This document shows positions 1-12,100 of a stretch of DNA of 64,000 nt, in pieces. The stretch spans positions 130,210,754 to 130,274,753 of the forward strand of contig CP136061.1 of NCBI GenBank assembly GCA_032622095.1, given 5' to 3'. This DNA comes from Siphonodentalium dalli (taxonomy: Eukaryota; Mollusca; Scaphopoda; Gadilida; Siphonodentaliidae). Position numbers and translations under genes: made by a program. Under the pieces are notes generated by a model. The model searched no databases. It was not told where the DNA came from and saw only the letters and a list, made by a program, of their open reading frames with translations. Every line of letters begins with the position of its first letter. The first letter of the stretch is position 1.

Positions 1-147
1 TTCTTTGACAAGAAGCTTTTAGAAAACAAAGAGCAGATGCAGGCTGTAGAACAAATTGTTCGAGGAATTTCACGACCAGCTCCATATGTTATTTTTGGTC
101 CTCCAGGAACTGGTAAAACAGTGACAATAGTTGAAGCAATCAAACAG
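1..147 (+). CDS. MOV10: MOV10-like exon with Walker A motif
   Basis: Codes 49 residues ending in AIKQ and contains GPPGTGKT, the ATP phosphate-binding loop. The donor is CAG|GTAGGA at 147/148, phase 0. The exon probably starts before the window. A palindromic MITE begins 93 bp after the donor. Confidence 0.95.
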
Positions 148-3100
148 GTAGGATTATCCATTTGCAGAAAGCATTGAACCAAACTCCAAAAAAAAATTGT
201 GTTTCAAAATGATGAAAATTCACTTTTATTTGACAACTTACAGTAATGCCGTAAATAATCGACTCCTTAACCACAGCAGAATTATGGGAAATTTTTTCAG
301 GATTTAGTCGGAAATATGGCTTGTTGCCATTCATTGGAAAGCTCTCACTGAGCTTTCCAATGTATGGCAATAAGCCATATTTCCGACTAAATCCTGAAAA
401 TTTCCCATAATTCTGCTGTGGTTAAGGAGTCAATTATTTAGGGCATTACTGTATGTTGTTGAACATATCTGTTGTTACCCACAATATAAATTACACATAT
501 TATTTTTCTCCCACTCTCAAAGAGAATTGGGGGGGGGGGGTATCCATCCGTCCAGTCAGATATCTCAAACACCAGTTGTTGGATCTGAATGAAATTTGGT
601 ATGGACTTATTGGAGCTGTTAAAAGCTGTGCATAATGCAGGATCTGAAATTTGTATTGGTGCTTCTAACATCTGAGATAGAAAAGAATAGAATTTATTGA
701 TCAAATAACTCCCCTGTATCGGACAGGTTGCTATGTATATATACAAACGTTGACATATGAAAACACATAATTACATTCGGATCAATATAGTAATTAAAAT
801 ATGAATTAAGGTATGTAATGTATACTGTTTAGAACTCAAAAGATGATATAATTGGGTTAGCTGTAACTGTGATCTTGGCTCAAAGAGCCTCCTGACCCCA
901 TTGCAAATCTTAGCTCAATTTTCGATCTCATCTGCTCATCAGTTAACCCTTTGAGTGCCAGGTCCGATTTTTTGTATCAAACCATATACCCTCTGCCAAT
1001 GCATTCTCTTATATATGCGAGTCGACCATAGGTCGCCTCGCATATATAAGAGAATGCATTGGCCTAACAATTTTTCATCATTTGTTATTATTTTTTACAA
1101 TTTTAATACCGTATTCTTGCGGGTATAAGCCCACTTTCAGGCATAAGACCACCCCAGTATTTTCACTAGAAGTAAGTTTTCCGGGGTATAAGACCACCCC
1201 CTCGCTAACCCTAATCATAACCCCTCCAAAACGGCTTAAACTCGAATATGGGCCTTTGCAAACCAAAAATCGGGGTAAAACTGATGAAATAGATGAAAGC
1301 CGAGTATTGGGGAATATCCCCGGCTTCCAGATTAAGTAAAGGTAAATAGGCCTATAAGTTACTTTTCAATTAAATGTAAATATCAAAATATTATAATAAC
1401 ACTTGTCTTGTTGTTTTATTGTCCAACATTCCCGTAATTCACGCCGTAAATGACACTCAATCGCGAGCCGATTGAAATGACACTATTAAATTTTGTAAGC
1501 AATGTGGGTAAATCCCGCATCTATAGTCTATAGTAGTCTATAGTTTATATCAATGTTCAGACTTAATCCGATTAGGAAACTAATAAACCCGACGCTTTAT
1601 TTGTGACCCGTTGTCCACATAGAGGATGGTACAATAGCGACTAATTGCATGTTTAACAAAAGCCAGTGAGTGTAATTATTTAACACTAACAGCATTGACA
1701 AAAGACTGCTAAAAAAGCACGTGTTTTAATAAATAGAGTTACTGTTTATACTGTAAAACGTGAACAAAATGCAGGTTAAAAATGTTAATGTCAATAACTT
1801 TTATTTTGGTTATAACGTTGACTTGGTTTGGAAGACATTGTTGTTCAATGATAAGTTCCCCTTCTGCTTCATTATTATACCCACTGTGTGTTTACATAAC
1901 ATGGTAGCCAGTTCTCTGTGTTTGGTTACATGAAGGGACATACAGACGTTGTCACTGAACGCGAAAAATATGTTTTTACAGTACTGTAGTTGGACAGACA
2001 CCTGTGGCTTTGCACGCGCATAGTCGCGCATGGCTTTTGAACTTGAAGCTACATATATACGCCGTTAGCGACTCGTTTCTTTTGTATTTGGTGTCTGTTA
2101 ATGATTTGTTTCCACGGGAAGTATAATTAAATAAACAAATAAGATTTTAAGATTCACTTTATTTTATTTTATTTATTATTCTCGAACATGCCTACGAAGT
2201 ATACTTTTCCGTTTTGAATATAAATATTAAATTTCTCGAGTTCGTCAATTTATTTTTCTGTCTACAAGCTGATATCAAATACTTACCACCGCTGAAATTG
2301 GGGTGGGCCTAAACTTTTCCGGGGTATAAGACCACTCATGCCTTTTCAAGCTATTTATTCCCTAGGCCCCCTGGTCTTATACCCGCGAGAATACGGTAAT
2401 TGTTTCTTATATTCTTTAACAGGCTTATTTTTTAGGTTTAGGGCCAGGGAATCTTTTTCATGGGTATCAAAATTATTACTATGAATAATTGGTGATAGTT
2501 TTGAGTTATAACATGCCCTATAGCATGCTTAAGCATACTAAAAAAAATTCACAAAAAAAAAAAGGAGATTTTTTTTTATTTTTTATTGTTTTTTAGGGAC
2601 GATTTTACAGAACGTAATTTAGGGCCGATGAGATCGGCCCGTGGCACTCAAAGGGTTAAAGATATATGAAACTTTATTCCATAATGTTTAAATATTCAAT
2701 AGGAATTGAACGATAAATATGACAGTCGATCAAGAAATATCTCATCCAATTACTCTGTTGTCGGTTTGTCGCAGAAAACACACAAGCTCTTTATTAACCC
2801 TTTACCCAACAAAACGGCAAAAAACGCCCAAATAAAGCTTCAACAGCCTAAAATATCTTCGGTCTGTCTCAATAACACCATACAAGTATGGATATCATTG
2901 GAACCGGTTCATTGACCACATTGTGATGGCTACAGTTATGCCCTGTGCCAATGCATTCTCTTATATATGCGAGTCAACCATAGGTCGCCTCGCATATATA
3001 AGAAAATGCATTGGCCTAAAAAAAATCTTTTTTAACACCTTTTACCATTTTTTCTTACATTCTTTAACAATTTTATAATTTTTTCTTACATTTTTTATAA

Positions 3101-6100
3101 TATTTTTATAATATTTTTCTACATTATTTGACAATTTTATCATTTTTAATATGTGTTAAGCCAATGCATTCTCTTATATATGCGAGGCGACCTATGGTCG
3201 ACTCGCATATATAAGAGAATGCATTGGCACAGGGCCATTATGTTGGGTAAAGGGTTAATTGAACTGGTGGTTGGGTGTGTCTACCCTTTTCAATAGTGAG
3301 GGTATGAATATTCACTCTCAAACTTATGAAAACCGATCGATCAGCTTATGAAGCTGTATGGATGATAAGATGCGGTTTTAAGACATTATGTTTGATTCAT
3401 ATTGAAACAACTTAGTTATGAGCTGATCAGTCAGCCTATCTATGACAAGCGTAAGTAAGTTAGGGTTGAACATCGGCTTGCCATTGTCACAAAAATATGT
3501 TCAGAATTTCTATGTGTGTTGATAAAAAGATTTGTTCTTGTTGACAGGGACCAGCCTAGAGGCTTCAAATTGGGAGAAGTCACTTCTCCCCATTTGAATA
3601 TTAGGGAGAAGTGGACTGTTATCAGGGAGAAGTTGTGAAGGCTAAAGTTCAATTTACACCCCAACATCATCATTCTATGATCATATATGTATTATGCAAT
3701 ACAAGAGCCCATTTATAAAACCATTATAATGAGAAAGTACACCATAACACTCTTTAGTTGTATAGTAAGTTCAAATATATTTGTCTGAATTTTATTTTTA
3801 GAATATTTTGCATATTGGTCTTTTCACAGTAATTCCACTGAAACTGTAATGTTTACATAATAATGTTTCTTACCCCATTCATGTTTCTTCTTAAAATCTA
3901 AAGGTATATACCAAAGACAATGGCACACATATCCTGGTTTGTACTCCATCTAATAGTGCAGCAGATTTGGTCGCAGAGAGGCTTCTGGAGCACATTAGGA
4001 AAGAGGACATTCTTAGAATGTATGCCACATCAAGATCACCATCAACTATCTCGACTGCGCTTAAGGTTAGTTTATTGATGGGAGTGACTGTTTCTGAGTG
4101 ACAATTCACAGTGAAAAGCCTGTCTTCCCCATAAGCATTGACTTCCATTTTCATGACTGACTTTGAATGTTTTTCTATATGTACCCATACCATATATGGT
4201 ACACATAGTGTCGACATCCGGATTGACCACCCATCGTTGTACTGTCCGTCTAAACATCCGTTTGTCCATCCATAGACACTTTACACATGGTGCGATATCT
4301 CAAACATTTTCTATCTGATCGGAACCAAATTTTGTATATGAGTTTCTCAGCCCAAAATACGGATCGAGTTTGAATATGGGTTTGATCTGATTTTTTTTTT
4401 ACAGAGTTATGGCCATTTTTCGACTTATAATTTATGCATGCTGTGATGACTCAAACATTTTTTATCCGATCGGAACCAAATTTGGCATGTGAATTTCTCA
4501 GCTGACAATACAAATCGAGTTCGAATATGGGTTTTTTTCCGATGTTCTTTTACAGAGTTATGGCCCTTTGACATAGAATTCATGCATGTTTTGATAAATT
4601 AACCATTTTTCATCTGCTCTAAACCAAATTTGGTATGTGAGTTTCTCAACTCAAAATACAGTTTGAGTTCGAATATGGGTTTGATCCGATTTTTTATACC
4701 GGAGTTATGGCCCTTTTCAATTTCGAATTATCCAGATTATAAACAAGTAACTTAATTAATACCTGCTTCTCTGTGAGAGAGACAAGAGCAAATATGGTTT
4801 ATTGAATTGGGAGTTATTTATAGCCCTGATATGTTAGCCCAAAAAGAATTGGCCACACACAGAGTAGTGCATAATGGATAAATTGATTCAGCTATCTTTG
4901 TAACCACAACTTATCCAGGTAAATTTATATAACTAGACCAATGGAACTCTAGGTCTTTGGATGCTTGGACTTACATTGAATCAATCAGGGCAGAGATAGG
5001 TGATTTAACCCCTTTTACCCATTGCATGTCTTTTAATCTTTTCCATTATTAAATAACTATATTATTTTGATATCTCACATGGCCATTTGCAACAACATGA
5101 ATAGAACTGCTGACACTATGATAGTGGTTACAGGCTCTATATTGTAGATGTTATATTAACCCTTCTATTTTGACCCATACATTTCAATAATTTTTGTTAT
5201 TACTGGTTATTATGCACATTTATCTTTACTACTTTAGATCATAACAGTATACTCTATAATTCAACATCAAAAGATTATGATTTCAATCATAACAATTTAC
5301 TATCGCCAATGGATGGGTTAAACATCTGCCGATTGCAATCATCCTCTCATCCACAGATACATTCATATCTTCCAAAATTTTAAGTGTTAAATTTTATATA
5401 GGGCTTTAACCCTTCTATACTAAATGGATTCTCCCAGTCAGTTAACAAGTTTACATCGGAATGGTCTATTTTTTATTTAGAGGGATGTTAAAGGAATTAA
5501 TTTGTCAAAACAAAATAATTTTTATCGTCATAATACTAGTTATATATGTCTAACAGACCCATTTCGCCAAGAAAAGCAGGTAATATTTATATTATTATGA
5601 TATTAAAAAAAAGTATCCGAAGTGTAAGTCACGTGACTGATTGGTGCCATCCATGACTATATAACACGGTCACATGTCCAATCAGCTGCATCGACGTGGT
5701 TAGTTTACCTGATTTACTTACTGGTGACAGCAGTGGGCGGAGCTTGAAATAATTCCGCCAATCGCGTAATAAGTTGATAAATTACATATAAAATATCGCA
5801 GTCTCTGGTTACCTTTATACAATAAATGCATGGCCATCATTGAATAAAACTGTTTGAATGTGCTTATTATGAACTGGATTTGTTAGAATGTTAGATTATA
5901 TAACGAATAATGATGGCTAAAATGTACTTTGAAGCGATAAAAGTCATGTGAAATGAGATTAATTTATTCAGAAATGCAATGAGCGGAATAGAGTGTGAAA
6001 CTAAATTGAACTGTTTCTGAAAGAATATAAGTTGGGCCTTCTAGCTTCTTCTTCGTTGTATTGTACAAATTTCGGAAGCTAGTTTATACACTAGTGCATG

Positions 6101-9100
6101 CCGTTGTGTGTTATAGGAGTACAATTAAACACATATGGGGTTTGATTAAAAGGTGGCAGTTATTATACTAGTACATGTATCATGATGGCTCATATTCGTC
6201 ATAATAATGTTCCACTCTGTTTCTTCACACAAAGCCTTTTGAGTGGAGAAGTGCACGACTGCAGACCGCTTGGTAAAATCCTTCCAGTTAAGATACAATC
6301 AGATAGTGCGTGAACAAAAGAATTAACTCGAATACACAACAGACTGTCGAAACTACAATAATTATTAATTAGGCACTTTGGCATAACGGCATTTTTAGCT
6401 CAACTTTACTTTGTAAAGTTTGAGCTATTGCCATGGCTTTGTCATCCGTGTGTGCATGTGTGAGGGTGCGTGTGTGTGTGCGTAATCCGTCAACAATTTC
6501 CTTTAGCAAGGGCTACAGGTCGTACCTTTGGTTGGATCATTATGAAATTTGTCATGGCTGTTGACATTGACATGTAGATGGGAACGAGTCATTTTGGGGT
6601 CATTCGTCAAAAAAACATGGCCGCCAGTGGCCATCTTGGATTTCAAAAATCAATCCATTAGCACGGGCTACAGGCCGTACTGTTCATCTGATCATCATGA
6701 AATTTGTCATGGATGTTAATGTTGACATGTAGATGGGAAAAAGTCATTTTGGGATCGTTTGGCCAAAATACATGGCCGCCAGCAGCCATCTTGGATTTTA
6801 CTCTTTGCATAACTAAATCCTTTGGCACAGGCTACAGGTTGTAGCTTTGGTCAGATCTTCATGAAATTTGTCATGGATGTTAACAATGACATGTAGATGG
6901 GAACGAGTCATTTTGGGGTCATTTGGCCAAAAAACATGGCCGCCAGCAGCCATCTTGGATTTTACTCTTTGCATGACTAAATTCTTTGGCACGGGCTACA
7001 GGTCGTACCTTTGGTCAGATCATTATGAGATTTGTCACGGCTGTTGACATTGACATGTAGATGGGAACGAGTAATTTTGGGGTCATTTGGAAGAAAAAAA
7101 ACATGGCCGCCAGCAGCCATCTGGATTTCAAAACTCAATCCATTAGCACAGGCTACAGGTTGTACTGTTCGTCTGATCATCATGAAATTTGTCATGGATG
7201 TTAATATTGACATGTAGATGGGAACGAGTCATTTTGGGGTCATTCGGCCAAAAAACATGGCCGGCAGTAGCCATCTTGGATTTTACTCTTTGCATGACTA
7301 AATCCTTTGGCATGGGCTACAGGTCGTAGCTTTGGTCGGATCATCATGAAATTTGTCATGGATGTTGACATTGACATGTAGATGGGAACGAGTCATTTTG
7401 GGGTCATTAGGCATCTTGGATTTCAAAATTCAATCCATTAGCATGGGCCACAGGTCGTACTGTTCATATGATCAACGAGTCATTTTGGGGTCATTCGGCC
7501 AAAAAACATGGCTGCCAGCAGCCATCTTGGATTTTACTCTTTGAATGACTAAATCCTTGGAGACAGGCTACAGGTCGTATCTTTTGTCGGATCATCATGA
7601 AATTTGTGATGTTTATCAACAATAACATGTAAATGGGAACGAATCTTTTTGGGGTCATTCGGCAAAAAAACATGGCTGCCATCGGCCATCTTGGGTTTTA
7701 CTCTTTGCATAACTAGGCCTTTCAACTTTCCACAGTCCTAATCACTCCATTGACTGTAACACATGAAATTATTTCCTTTCCTAGTTGAGCTAAAGTGTCA
7801 TTGACACTTTCATTTTTAAATTGATGTCTAGCCGGGCATTGTTTTTGTGTAAGTTTTTTTTTTTCGTTTTATTTTACGTTTTGATGGCAGATATTGACTT
7901 TCAAGAGAGGAAGTTTTAATTGTTGTTAGTCTCGAACAAATCCAATGATTGCCTCTAATAAAGAGCGTCCATGCTTTCGTCGTGGCAGACAATAAAGAGC
8001 GTTCTCATTTATGAACGTGATCTATTTTGAGGTGTCATGGGCGATTTTATATGCGGTATTGTGACAAAGAGCACCCATGTTTCCATCTTCCAAAAGTGGC
8101 AGACAATAAAGAGCGTTCTAAATTACGAACTGTGTTGTCTTTTTTGAGGTACTACATAATGGTGATCTGAATGTCGCATGGTGGCATTCAAATATGTGAA
8201 TGATTGAGAATTTGGTAATAACTTACAAAGAACAACAAATGAAACACCTGTTAAATATTTCGTCTGCTGCCATTACCACTCACTTTGGGTCCCATTTTGT
8301 AGTGCAAACACTTTCGCCGGTTGACACTACATGATGAATAGTCGCTGATCGACTTTCAAATTTAGCACTATAGTAACATTGATTCAACAAACCAAACACG
8401 TGACAGAATGGTATTAATGGCTGCAAAAATGATCATATGCGCTGCTAATAACTTTATTAATATAAGTATATGATCTGCTATATGATAATGACTTCCAAAG
8501 TGAACCACGTTATCTTGATTTACTGAAATAACTCATCGCATAGTGATGTAATCTATGTATACACCGCGCGCACACACACACATATTCCGCATTTTAGTAT
8601 CGGCTGACTACGATTATGTAATCGTAGTCGGCATAGTAAACTCTGGCTCCGAATCTGTGTTTTTAATTTGCTCGCCCACAACTTCGTCATCCGTAGTTAG
8701 TTTAGTCACAGATATCTCCAAATATCGGTTATGGTATTATTTATTAATTTTTCGGCTTATTTATCATCCAATCGGAATCGGATTTGGGTCATTTTAATCG
8801 CAACAGGGAAGGCTTTCCGATTGCGTTTGGTAGTTTCTAGACCGAATAAATCCTTTAAGGTGATAAAAGAAGATGTCAGATTAATAAAAGTCCAGAAGGA
8901 GCCCTATATATTGAGGGAAATGTTTAGATAAATTTAGATAATTAGTTCAACAAAAGACCTATGGTCATTTGTTGAAACTTATTATCTGAACATTTCATGA
9001 GATAACTACTTGTCAATGATACTTTAGTATAGAAAAGGTTAATGCTTAAAGGGACTTTGAAGTGGGTTCATATGAAATAACATAAAAGTCTGTAAAACAA

Positions 9101-12100
9101 CTCATAAACAATTACATGAACAAACATATTGACTTTGTTCTTATTTCCATTATTAATAACTCTCCAATAATGAGGTTTTGCATATAAAAACCATAATTAT
9201 GTAAACATTACTGTTACAGTAGAATTACCGAAAAAAGTCCACAACTTACTACACTATCAGCGATATTTGTTGACACTGTAATAATTTTGTTTACATATAA
9301 AACAATGGTTGCAACATGCAAAATTTCATTATTGGTGAACGAGTATAAAACAAAGCTTATCTAATTTCTCCATGTTCTTCTCAGTGGTGATGTTTTACAT
9401 ACTTTTATATATTTTTCACATTTACCCACTGACAGTGTCTTGGGTACCTTTAATGATGAAATTATACTCTGTGGCTAGAGTAGTTATGTGATGATTAGAG
9501 AACACATTGTGAGCAACAGAATCTGATTATGTGAAATACTGAGCAACCATCAGCAGTTTTCCGCCCTTATTCATCAATTAGACCGGATTAGTCACTGACT
9601 AATTCGTTTCACCCAATGGGCCATAATATGTTTTTAGGTGCAAGAAATCTAGACTGCACCGAGAGTTAATTTCACAGGGAAAAGCCACAGCTTACCCTCC
9701 CGTTGTGTAAGAACCTGATTTAATTTGATTTCAGAATGTTAGTAACTTTGATCCACTAAAAGGAACATTCTTCTATGAGAACAAATTCACACTAATGAAG
9801 AAGAGGATACTTGTAACAACGCTGATCACTGCTGGCAGGTAAGGCCACTTTTTAGTCGAGTCTTTTTTTCAAAAATTCAATCTAAGATTTGACAAGGGAC
9901 TGTTGACAGATGGGCGGGAGACCCTAAACCTATTTAACATAGCCATTTATTGATTGATTTTGACAATTTTTGGTTTGTGAGTATATTTTTCATGTGTGAC
10001 AGCTGCACATAGATAATTGGGTCAGCCCCAACTTTCTAACCAGAGTTATGGCACTTGATTCTATTAGTAGCAATAATCTATTATTTTTTTACCTGAATTA
10101 CAACCCTTAATTTGTTTATTTTTAGCAATTTTATGACCGTAAGTGCGATAACTTGAACAATTGTCAACAGATTCTATTCATATTTGGTATATCGTTTTTC
10201 TACATCGAGATTGAAAACCAGGTTTGTCTGACTCTTTTTACCTGAGTAACGGATCTTAGGTTGTCTATTTTTAACAATTTGATGATCGTTAGCTCGATAA
10301 CTTGAACAAGCGTTCCATTCATATTGGGTATATGGATCTTCCACATCAATATCTTGATTGAGTTCAAAAACCAGGTTTGGCCGATTTTATTTTACCTGAT
10401 TTATCCCTTTATAATAGTTCTGAGTTATGGTTCCTTAGTTCATCCATTTTTAGCTCAACTTGAAAGTCAAGTTTGAGTTATTGCCATGGGCTGGCCTGTG
10501 TGTCCGCCTATGTGTGCATGTCAGTCCTTCAACAATTTCCTTGAGCACACCCTACAGGTCACATCTCTCATTCGATCACCACTAGATGGGAGCCATGTTT
10601 TTTTAAACAAATTTCGGCCAAAAAAAATGGCCACCAGCAGCTATGTTGGATTTCCAATATTAATCCATCAGCACACCCTGCAGCCCGCATTTATCAGAGA
10701 ATTATTTTGAAAATTATTAGGCATCTTCAGGGTCACCTCTAGATGGGAGCTATCAAATTTGGATGAACAACATGGCCGCTGGCAGCCATCTTGAATTTTA
10801 CTCCTTGAGTGACTAAATCCTTTGACACACCCTATAGACCACATTACTCATCCAATTGTCACCAAACTTCATATGGATCTTTTGGGTGACCACCAGATGG
10901 GAGCCATAAACATTATCTGAATTTAGTTGAAAAACATGGCCGCCAGTGGCTATCTTGGATTTTTAGTTGAGTTTTTTTTAGCAAACTTATGGTTTTGCGA
11001 GGTCGATAGGCGAGCGGGTGGCAGGCATCTGCGCGGTAGTCCTGACGAGCGCGAGACCATTAGCACAACAACTCAAACAAGCATCAACCGATTTCATTCT
11101 TATTTGGAATATGGGCCTGTTGCAACAATATCTCGACACAACAAGTTCGAAAATCAGGTTTGTCAATCTATTAAACGAGAGTTATGTGACTTATGTTATG
11201 TTTGTCTATTTAAAGCAATTTTGATCATTCGTAGCCGTCAGCGTTATAACTCAAACAATGACCGATTTCAATGATATTTCCGCCAAAGGAAGCCCTCACA
11301 CTGAACTATATGGATAGATGTCCTGCGTTTGTAAACCATAGCAGAAAAGGGGTTAACTTTTTGGTCGGTCGCGTACGGTCACTCACGGTCTTCACTCTTC
11401 AATGGCTTGCCTCGGAATCAGTCACGCATGCGCAGTCCCAATATAATTCACTGTACAGATTGAATTAGCCAGTTTATTTTTCTGCTACCAACCGAACGGA
11501 TCTAAGGGAGTATTTTTCCGAATTTGTCGTTTAACAATAGCGACAAATTCAATTTATCGATACAATAATTACTGGTCGCCTACGCGTTCGTTTTTATAAT
11601 TATCGTTTCGAATTCACGGACCGTTTCGTTTCAAACATATAATGGTTCGTGTTTTTCGAACAGGCGGCGAATTTAAAAACAATTTATCGAATATGAAAAT
11701 CAACATTTCGCTATAATTAGCCGCCATTTCAAGGCCTTACGAGGCGCACAGATTATTGTGAGAAATACATCTATGGAATTATTATAGCACCTATCAGGTA
11801 TGATAGAATTTGTCAGATATAAAAAATGCCACGTGATTCTCCGCCGGAAGTATCCTAATTTCGTGGGAATTATTTTGACGTTTTAATGCGTGGAAATTTA
11901 TTTAGCAATAATTCCATCGCTACTGACGCTATCTCTCGTCATGTTATGAACAACGTGCTTTCACATAATACTATGTTGTTTTATGTTTCAATACAAATGA
12001 TCCAGATGTGTTAATCACGTTTGACCTTGAAGTTGATTACAATCTACACAAGGTCAAGAATACTGAGAGTTGATTAGATCTTGGTTTATCAATGTCACAT

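Larger units (their letters stand above)
943..2659. mobile_element. TTAA-flanked element A (piggyBac-type), invaded by another element
   Basis: TTAA at 943-946 and 2656-2659 flank inverted ends CCCTTTGAGTGCCA. Inside are a 69-bp hairpin (995-1063), a TA-targeting element (1109-2396) and an A/T-rich right part with GGGCCGAT repeats. A paralogous copy at 42672-46608 shares both ends and lacks the TA element. TTAA duplication with CCC-starting ends is characteristic of piggyBac. No transposase is seen. Confidence 0.82.

Noticed and set aside
529-540. G runs (529, 13804, 17938, 45185) as G-quadruplex regulators
   Set aside because: Single uninterrupted homopolymers in repeat contexts; more likely polymerase-slippage tracts.
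8555-8931. Two overlapping short frames in intron 2
   Set aside because: No motif, no repetition elsewhere, and lying inside an intron between proven exons; chance frames.
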